A DNA stretch of 64,000 nucleotides from Asterochloris sp. CNOR1 (Eukaryota; Chlorophyta; Trebouxiophyceae; Trebouxiales; Trebouxiaceae): positions 1,302,001 to 1,366,000 of the forward strand of contig OZ017748.1 of the NCBI GenBank assembly GCA_963969365.1, written 5' to 3'. Positions 56,468 to 64,000 of the stretch are shown piece after piece. The first letter of the stretch is position 1. Every line of letters starts with the position of its first letter. The translations under genes were made by a program, and so were the position numbers. A model generated the notes under the pieces. The model was not told the DNA's origin. It did no database searches and saw nothing but the letters and a program-made list of their open reading frames with translations.

Positions 56468-58258
56468 ATGGATCGGTTCAGCGACAGGGACGACATTGAT
56501 GATGATTTCACCTCCAGAGGGGCACAACAAGGGAGAGTGGCCAGGCTGGGACTCCAGGGCTTCACATCTTCAGCTGGTGCAGGCTTCACATCTTCATCGG
56601 GCCTGTCAGCTTCACCTGCAGCCCCTACCAGGACAGGTGGGCATGGGCATGACGCATAGTCACCACACTTGTCAGCGCAGGCACCATAGCTGATCTTGTG
56701 TCATCCTGAAGGGGGCCCCACCACTGCGACAGCAACAGCCCAGCCAGCAGCTTCTGTGGTGAGCATTGTGCCATCCAAACGTCAGCAGAAAGAGAAGAAG
56801 GACTCAGCACTCATGCCGCCTCCTCCAGCGCTCAGGCCAGCCAAGCCATCAGCTGGTGCAGGCCCCACCAGCAATGGTGCTGATGATGCCCCTCCCTGGG
56901 CTGGGCCACCCCCAAATGGATGCAGCTTGGAGGTTTTCAAGGGTGGGCAGGTCATGGAGTCACTTCCTCTGACCAAGGCTGCCACCATGCTGGGCAGGTG
57001 TGTGAGCCCGCTGTTTGCAAGAGATAGCTTCACCCAGCTTGCACCTTGCCTTGCCAGGAGGTCTTTACTGGAGGCTTTCCAAGGGCACTAGCTCAAATGC
57101 TGCTTTTCGTGCGATTGCTGTCGCAAATTGGGGCAGGCATGTTGGTTGTGCTGTATCTGCTGTCCTTTGCATTACCTGACAGAGGGCTCGAGGACAGAAC
57201 ATGCCGACTCCGTCTGTCACAGTGCTGCCATCATCACAGGTGTGGTCGTGCAGCATGCCATTCTTGCTTTGCTGGACACCGCTTGTCAGCAAGACGATGC
57301 AGCCACCAGGAAAGCTATGGTACCCTTGGGCAGGCAGTGGATTCATGTGACCTGGCAGCAGGGCTCGAGGCAGCCGCAGTGCCCATTGCTGCAGGAGCGT
57401 GAATGCCGACGTGGTGCTCGAGCACCCCTCAATCTCACGGCAGCATGCCGCCATCTGCTGGCACAGCAGCCGGGGGCAGTGGATGGTGCAGGACATGGGC
57501 TCAGCACATGGGAGCATTCTTGACAATGAGCCGTTGCCAAAGGTGCTGACAGCTCATTGCCGCCCGCACGGCCGGGATGCCCACCTTCTGGTTGTGTAGC
57601 CTCTACAGTGCACCGGGCAACATAGCTGCCGTCAGCACCTTGCAGCGCTAAAGCATTGCAGACTGCCCTCTCCCAGCTCTTTGCTGTGGCTCTGCATATA
57701 TATGGCTGCCACTCCTGCCGTGACGGTGCATATAGGGCTGCTGTGAGCACCTTCGCCTTGTTAGCTGCCATGAGCCCAGGCTGTGCTGGGCCGCGGCAGG
57801 CCACAAGCCAGTGCGCCTGCCTGCAGAATGTGGCTGTGGACCTGAACGCCAGCAGCCAGCTGGTACTTGGCGGATCAACAAGGATATTCAGACTGCGCGG
57901 GCCTGGGCTGCATGCTGGCCAGAAGCGTGCAGCTACTGCTGAACTAGCAACAGACATGCCGGCAAAACACGGCAGGACTGGGGATGCACCAGAGAGCCAT
58001 CAGTCAGGTGGGGACACAGGGCAGCAGGGTGTGGGGCAGCCTGCAGCTGCACCGTCACAGGGGCAGTTCGCCAATCTCATCAGGCAGGAAGTGAGGCCGC
58101 GCAGCTCCTCCACTGGTAGTGCCCTGAAGGGACACATCCCTGAAAAGACTGGGCAGCAGGGCTCAAGAAACCTTCACAGATTCGTGGACCAGCAGATGAA
58201 ACGGCGGACTTCTGACCTGTATGACGCCTTGCCACCTGAGAGACAGCCCACTACATGA
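56468..58258 (+). CDS. FHA-domain protein (kanadaptin/NIPP1-like)
   Basis: Exons 56468-56636, 56712-56997, 57395-57542 and 57827-58258 give 1035 nt, 344 residues. The FHA domain (about residues 130-235) opens with APPWAGPPPNGCSLEVFKGG, then GRSVNADVVLEHPSISRQHA, MVQDMGSAHGSILDNEPLP and LGGSTRIFRLRGP; the SRQHA and GSAHG loops are the phosphothreonine-binding surface. The PPW...LEVxKGG lead-in and STR..LRG close are shared by kanadaptin (SLC4A1AP) and NIPP1 (PPP1R8), nuclear splicing/phosphatase-linked proteins. No PP1-binding RVxF motif is seen in the short polar C-terminus, so the exact orthologue is open. The N-terminus has a twofold GFTSS repeat. Its stop is 65 bp from the FAD synthetase stop. 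Confidence 0.85.
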
Positions 58259-58323
58259 TGTCATTGCAGGCCAGCCTTAGTTCATGTGAAGACATGAACT
58301 GCATCAAGAAAATGGATGCTGCA

Positions 58324-59787
58324 TCAGTTCTCAGGTGCAAACTCAAATGCTGTCAGCCTGAACCCTCGTTCCACCATCAAGAATGCGTCAGGAGTGTCGT
58401 TTAGTGGCCAGGATATGCCATGCTCATCTACTTTGAGCTGAGTTGATGATCCCACAGGCTGAAGGTCACTGTCTGTGGTGTCATCAAGGGGTTGCATGGA
58501 GCAGCAGCAAGCTGTGTATGTTTTGTACATGGGTGGCTGATTCAGCAGGTGTTGATGGGACACCCTGCAGCCCACATACACGCTGGTCAGAACAACCACT
58601 GGAGCGAAGCCATGACAAGCCAGATGAGCACAACTGTACCCTGCAAATGTGGCCAACCAGATCACAGAGGCTGCTTCAATCGTACCTGCAGCTGCCATCC
58701 AGGTGAAATAGCTTGGCCGCTGGCGGCACTCGGGCCAGCAGGCGGTAAGGCCGTCCCAAAGACTGCGCCACCGTCCTCAGCTGCCCTGAGGCCAGCGCTT
58801 CCCTGATCTTGCTGGAGCTGACTTGCCCATCAACAGCTTGAGGGCCAGCCTCCAATAAGTCTAGGACATGCACCTGCAGCCCCAGCTCGCCCCCCAGCTG
58901 CTGCAGCATAGCTGTATCCCCTTGGGCCCTGTAGCCAAAGCGGTAGTTCTGGCCTACCACCACGCCACTGGCCTGCAGCTCCTGAGCCAGCAGGCGCACA
59001 AAGGCCTTAGGGCTCATGCTGCGCACCTGCACTGAGCACGATCAGGCTGTGGGCAGCATAGGATGCTGTGATGCCAGGATGATGCGCAGCTGGCATGCTG
59101 CCGCCATGTGCAGACTGCTTGCACAAGGGCAAGCGCTTGACCAAGTGCTTTGACAGGCTGTGGCCCGGCATGACAACAGCAGCCGCTCAGGTGTTTCCAA
59201 TCTATAGATGTATCACAATAGTAACCACCTTGGAGGTAGAGGGACACTCAGCACATGCATGAGCCCACCTCCTGGAAAGGGATAGAGTGCTGCTGTGGGG
59301 TCAGCCCTCTACACAATCTGCTCCACAGCTGCAGCACTCTGCTCCTGTCCAGCTCTGCCACTAGGGGTTTGCGTTTGGGCCACCCTAGCACATCAGCCAT
59401 GCCGCTGAAGGATATGAGACAGGGATGGCCTCCCACCTCTGCAGCTGTAATTGCCAGTGCGCGATGCCCCTTGTGCAGAGCATCAAACTTGCCCAGCGCC
59501 ACTGTGACTGGCTGTGTAATTCCCAGTTGGGTGGCCAGGGGAGCTCGCCAGCTGCTGTCTGCTGGTGACGTGGCATGTGCTGTTCCTGCAGAGGAACTGC
59601 ATTGCAGTCCACCTGCAAATTCAGAGCATTGTCCAGATGCAACACTGGTTGATGGAGGCCTAGATCAAGGCACATGCTCATCCTCACTATCTGTGTGCAG
59701 TCTGCCCAATATGTGGGATTTGACCTGCCGGCGCCACTGCACAGCATTCACTTCAAGCCAGGAGGCATGCAATCTGCAGACAGACAT
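58324..59787 (-). CDS. RIBF: FAD synthetase, plant/plastid RibF type
   Basis: Adenylates FMN with ATP to FAD. Exons (minus) 59787-59688, 59585-59269, 59026-58686 and 58564-58324 total 999 nt, 332 residues, phases exact. The nucleotidyltransferase fold has VTVALGKFDALHKGHRALA (GKFDALHxGH in place of bacterial GxFDGxHxGH, as in Arabidopsis RibF1/2), LISFSGMADVLGWPKRKPL, GVVVGQNYRFGYRAQGD and the QVSSSKIREALASGQL motif. There is no bacterial-type riboflavin kinase domain, again as in plants. The C-terminus ends MVERGFRLTAFEF. The N-terminal 45 residues lack conservation and are basic, fitting a transit peptide. Start codons of this gene and the polymerase are 93 bp apart. Confidence 0.93.
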
Positions 59788-59880
59788 GAAAAGTCAACCA
59801 CAATTGTAATGTAACCTAAGAGTTCTTGGCCAAAGCGACAGATTACGGGGAAGCTTTTGCGCAGCATTGCTCCTGTCTAG
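59788..59880. promoter_or_regulatory. 93-bp divergent promoter, RIBF and polymerase
   Basis: Very short space between two start codons; both 5' UTRs and core promoters must overlap or extend into coding sequence. Confidence 0.5.
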
Positions 59881-62800
59881 ATGTCTCCAAAATCAAACGG
59901 CAGGGCCATGGGCCCTGACACAAGAACGCCACAGAGGTCCGTGATGCGAGGGGACCCTCTTCACAATCTACCACTTGAAAGCTTGATGTTAGATGTGATC
60001 AAGTGCCCACCTGCAGGAAGAAAAGGCCTGCAGCAAAAGAAGCTGCAGAGCAAGCAGGTCATGCAACAAAGCGTCTGCGCTTTGATGACACAGAGGTATG
60101 TTGCAAGTTGCCCTGGAATATGCTGCATCATCTTGGTGCATGCACTTCATGAGAAAAGACTTGCTATGTTATTCGTCAGTCTTGGGAAGCGCCTTGCCCT
60201 CCAACTAAATCCCCTTGCAGCTTGGCAGGACCTTGCTGCATTTGGCTTCGAACTTGCACGGTCTGTCATGCACCCTGATGCCTTGGCAGCTCAAGTCAAG
60301 GAACACAACCTGTGCTGTGTTGCTGAGAACATGAGAATGGCTTGCCATGACTGCTCATGCTGCCAGATCACAGCTGTTGCATTTGCAGGGCCTGGTCATG
60401 ATGGTCACGGACATCTCTGAGGACTCTCGCGGGCGCTTCAGCATTTGGGGCAGCACCCCTGACGGGCGCTCAGTGCTGGCTCGGGTCCAAGACTTCGAGC
60501 CATACTTCTACTTCGCCGCCCCTGTCCAGCCTGTGAGTGCAGACGCACACTGGCACAGCCAGCATACCATACTGTTTTGTCAGCAGACAGTGGTCTCAGC
60601 AGACAACTCATGGCTCATGGCTCTGCACAAAGTCTCATCATCTGTTGCTGATGCCTGTCGCCCATGCTACCCTGCAAGTACAGCAGCAGTCTGCGGCAGA
60701 TACTACGGGTGCCCAGTCAGCAAGCATCGTTCTTGGCACCAACACTGCTCTGCACGCTAGCCAGGCAGAAGTCTCACGCATCCAACTCCATCTGCAGAGT
60801 GCCAATGGAGCCCCGGAGGATATGGAAATGGACAGCGACATCTGCACGAGGCTGCAGCACGAACTGAACACGTAGGTTGTTGAAGTGCCCTGCTGCTTGG
60901 AAAGATGGGCCCCGACCTCTGCCGCGTGCTTTGTCTCTGAGAGGCGCTGTGCATGGCAGGGACCTGCCTGACAGACAACGCTGTGAATGGCATGTGAGCC
61001 TGTGTGCTACACATTTGCGCAGCAGGTGCCAGATGCTCAGGCCCTGCTGTCAACTCCGCAACTCCCAATGCGGTGGCAGCCAGGGTAACACTGTCCGATG
61101 GGCCTGTGTGTGATGCAGGCTACTTCCAGCAGATGCCAGGATCACAGGTCTGATGCCTGTCCACCGCCGCCCTCTCATGTACTATCGCCCCAAGCAGCCA
61201 CTGGGGTCCACTTTCCTGCGGGTGAGGCAGCGGAAGTGTTGTGCAGCACAAGCCTGCCTGACTGACTAGCTGAAGGATGCCAGCTTCACTGTGCGAAGCA
61301 CCAGTTGAGGCTCTAGGCAGCTAGCTGCTGGCTGCGAGTGGGGTGCCAGGCTGATCCAGACACTCCACAGACAAGTGTACCTGCACTTGCCAGCTGTGCC
61401 AGACGCCGTGACAGGTTCTGCAACCGGCCTTGTCCTGCTGGAGCATGTGCCCTGTGCAGGTCCAACATGGCAAGCAGCAACCGTCTAGAGGCTGCCAGGC
61501 GGGTTTTCCCGCCACCCAGCCAGCCTGCCACCTGCCAATCTGAGTGCGCGCGCACTGCAGGCCACGCTCAGGCCAGGGACCAGCGTCAAGCGGGTGGCCA
61601 GCCCGGTCAGCAAGTGGATCGAGAGCAGGCACACAGGCCAGGGCGCGTGGACGTTCCATGACACAGAGCTGTACGAGCATGAGGTCAACCCTCTGCAGCG
61701 CTTCCTGGTGGACAGCAGCATCTCTGGAGGCAAGCGTAGCCTTGTGAAGTGTCTGTGGTGCAGTAACACTCGTCAGCGTGTGTTCAAGGTGGATCCATGC
61801 GGCTGTCCCATATGTCTGATGGACAGCAACATCTCTGGAGGCAAGCTACTGGCAGCAACGCTGCACGATAGATGCTGTGCATGCTTTCTTGAGTGCAATT
61901 GATCAGCAGTGCTGCCTTGAGGACAGCAGCCTGTGTCAAGATGAGCCGCGGGCAGCAATGCTGCACTGCAGAGTGGGTGTCACCCTGATTGTGTCTGCAC
62001 CATGTGCCTGGTGCTGCCACTCAAACAGCAGTGCCTCTGAAAGCAAGCTGTGGGTCACTGAAACCATGGAGGCAGTGGGGTAGCAGGCGTGTGAGCCCAG
62101 TGGTGCTGTTCTGGGTATAGACACTGTGGTGAGCAGCATGACCGGCAATGCTGTGCGCTATCGTGTCCTGGGGCGTGCTGCAATCAGAGCTCCCGTGCCT
62201 GGGGGCTGCCTGTGCCTGAGAAGTGGCAGGCTGTCTGGCACTCCATGCAGCTGCTCCCAGCGCTGCCCACCGCCTGCATCATTGGGCCCTGTCAGAGTCC
62301 GGCTGCAGCCGTGAGAGCCTGGAAGGCTGCTTAGTGCATGTGCTGTGCCCGTCCTGCAGGCGCCTGGCTGCACCTCGCTGCCGACCGTGAGGGGGCCCGT
62401 GGCCTGAGCAGCCCAGCAGTGCGAGGCGGCACCACTGTAAGGGATGGCCCCAGTGGCTATGAGCTGGTGGAGCCCCAGCGGCAGGTCTCCACCTGCGCTG
62501 TCGAAGTGGATGCACCCTGGCGCAGCATTCAGGTGCAGTGGGGCACGCGAACACCGCTGCTCCTGGACGTGCTGTGAGCTAATGTGCTATGACCTGCAGA
62601 GACATGGCAGGGCTGCTGCAGGGCAGCCCTGCTCTGCTGTGCCCAGGCCTGGCAAATGCTGCTTTGCCTGATGGGGGCTGATGCTTTGCTTGAGCTCGGC
62701 CAGCAGCTGGTGCCTTTCTGTGAGGCATCGTCCACTAGCGGCGCTCAGCTGACAGGCAGTCAGAGAGAAAAGGCTTTGTGCGCATGAAGGCTGCTATCAA

Positions 62801-64000
62801 GATCCCATTGACATCATCAACTGTTTGTGGGGCTGACGGCTGGATATGGGAACCTGGCTGTGTCTGGCGCATGTTTTGACGCATCTGTCTGGCGCAGGTG
62901 CTGACGCCAGATGCCACACAGCTGGCAGACCCCGATTGGCGGCCCCAGCCGTGTGCACTGCCCAGCTCTGCAGCGCAGGGCCGGTGGGAGGACGCAGCGG
63001 CGGCTGCCCGGGAGGGACACATCAATGAGCTGTGCCTGATGACAGTGGATGTGCTGGCAGCTCCTGCTGACGGCAAGGAGAGGTGGGCAGTCTGTTGAAG
63101 GGCATTGCACAGGCACTTCTGCTCACGCTCTTCTCGTGCTAAGGTGCGAGTCCTCCGGTGATCTGTATGCTGGCACGCCCTGCTGACGGCTGACCGGCCC
63201 ACCTGTTCTGAGGGCTGTGCTCTGCTCAGGCCACCACCATGTCACAGCTGTACTTCTGCACTGCAGACAGGTCAGGTCAACAAGGCTGTCCATCGATTAC
63301 TTGTTCACAGGCTGTGCAGCAGATGCTGCTTGTGTGTGATTCAACAGGCGGTCTTGTGCTGGGAGGATAGCCTGCCCTGTTGCGCTGCAGCATGATATGG
63401 GTCCTCTGCTGTGCCTGCAGGGTGCCAGTCACCACAAAGTTGGATCCCATCATCGCCATCACCTGCGTCGCACACAGCTCCGTGGACATCACAGCCAAGC
63501 CTTCTGCAGGTGGTGTTGCCCCAGAGCTGGGGGACATACAGGCCCTAGACAGCCAAGGGGAGGAGGAGGGCATGGACGAGGGGCTGGGCGGCATTTCCCC
63601 GGGTGAGCAAAGAGCAGTGGTCTTTGCCTGCGGCAGCCTGGGGGTGGTTGGCCTGCTGACAGTATATTGCAAGTCTCTGCTGCTCAACTTCATTCATTCA
63701 AAGGGCCTGTGTCAGCAACATGCCTGCGTGTGCCTGTCATGCATTCAACGTTTCAAAGGCCTGGAGAGCAGAGCTGTTTGCTTGTAGTGAGCAGGCAGAC
63801 AGTGGGCTGCAGGTGCAATGCAAACCAGATGCAGGGATCCTGGCTTGGATGCCTGTGCCTCTGGCTCCAAAAGAAGATGTGGCACCCCTTGTTGAAGCCC
63901 AAGCTGCATGTGCATACATCCGCATGTTGGTGACGCTAGCCAGCCACATCAGGCTCGCAAGCACATCCCTTCTTTGCTGAATGTCAGCTGCAAGGCTAAG
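59881..64000 (+). CDS. POLD1: B-family DNA polymerase, delta-like catalytic subunit (N-terminal part)
   Basis: Exons 59881-59936, 60017-60095, 60229-60294 (tentative), 60389-60532, 60684-60871, 61119-61221, 61561-61729, 62360-62532, 62898-63082 and 63421 to about 63600; a further exon near 63800-63978 is possible. The phases agree. The N-terminus has a basic stretch before RLRFDDTE. The polymerase N-domain shows SVLARVQDFEPYFYFAAP, RRPLMYYRPK, ELYEHEVNPLQRFLVDSSI with ISGGAWLHL, and VSTCAVEVDAPWRSI, the order seen in eukaryotic Pol delta. The exonuclease I position reads LMTVDVLAAP...KLDPIIAIT where Pol delta has FDIE...DPVIQI, so the catalytic Glu is missing. A 45-residue Ala/Asp-rich insert precedes it. 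The intron after 61729 is GC-AG (GGAG|GCAAGC). The polymerase domain is beyond the window; a Pol zeta-like protein is the main alternative. Confidence 0.8.
61705..61846 (+). repeat. Near-identical copy of a polymerase exon end with GC donor
   Basis: 61705-61735 (exon end plus GCAAGC donor) recurs at 61816-61846, 29 of 31 bases identical, offset 111 bp. A weaker third copy starts near 61919. Confidence 0.9.
62861..62907 (+). repeat. Duplicated polymerase acceptor junction
   Basis: TGTCTGGCGCAGGTGCTGAC at the real acceptor (62886-62907) is preceded by a copy at 62861-62882, 19 of 22 bases identical, 25 bp apart. Confidence 0.85.

Noticed and set aside
59385-59747. 120-codon minus-strand frame as the FAD synthetase N-terminus
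   Set aside because: It is out of frame with GKFDALHKGH. The 59787-59688 exon joined at 59585 gives an exact phase match instead.

Overview
The window is nuclear DNA of a plastid-bearing eukaryote, most likely a chlorophyte green alga. The evidence is: dense multi-exon genes with GT..AG introns, a plant-type single-domain FAD synthetase, a plastid-type N-acetylglutamate kinase with a transit-like leader, a plant/cyanobacterial DUF1997 protein, a plant-style Raf/TKL kinase, an Rh-type NH3/CO2 channel (kept by green algae, not by land plants), and TGTAA poly(A) motifs. No operons, ribosome-binding sites, CRISPR arrays, tRNA/rRNA genes or intact transposons were seen. Exon models were built by eye from reading frame, splice sites and family conservation. 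For most of the recognised genes the exon phases close exactly.

Layout: ABCF ATPase (+, 5' end outside the window) faces eIF3h (-). A helical-repeat organellar-type protein (-) is divergent from the Rh channel (+). A long Ala-rich CCHC zinc-knuckle gene (-) fills about 12.8-21.3 kb. About 21.3-28.5 kb is poor in clear genes, with a BTB-like gene and an HMA exon on the minus strand. A DUF1997 protein (+) converges on a SpoU/TrmH methyltransferase (-), which is divergent from a mitochondrial carrier (+). A disordered basic/Ala-rich gene (-, 35.4-40.5 kb), NAGK (-) and a TKL kinase (-) follow in tandem. Then come EDC4/VARICOSE (+), LSM3 (-, tail to tail with EDC4), an FHA protein (+), FAD synthetase (-), and a delta-like B-family DNA polymerase (+) that runs off the window.

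Functional links: EDC4 and LSm3 both act in 5'-3' mRNA decay and sit end to end. eIF3h and ABCF both concern translation. The Rh channel and NAGK both bear on nitrogen handling but are 30 kb apart.

The most unusual signal is structural. In at least six genes, introns contain decayed or nearly intact copies of the adjoining exon end plus its splice site, repeated at roughly 25-160 bp spacing. Three introns use an identical GCAAGC (GC-AG) donor, and one such donor is itself duplicated inside its intron. The polymerase has lost the conserved acidic Glu of proofreading exonuclease motif I.
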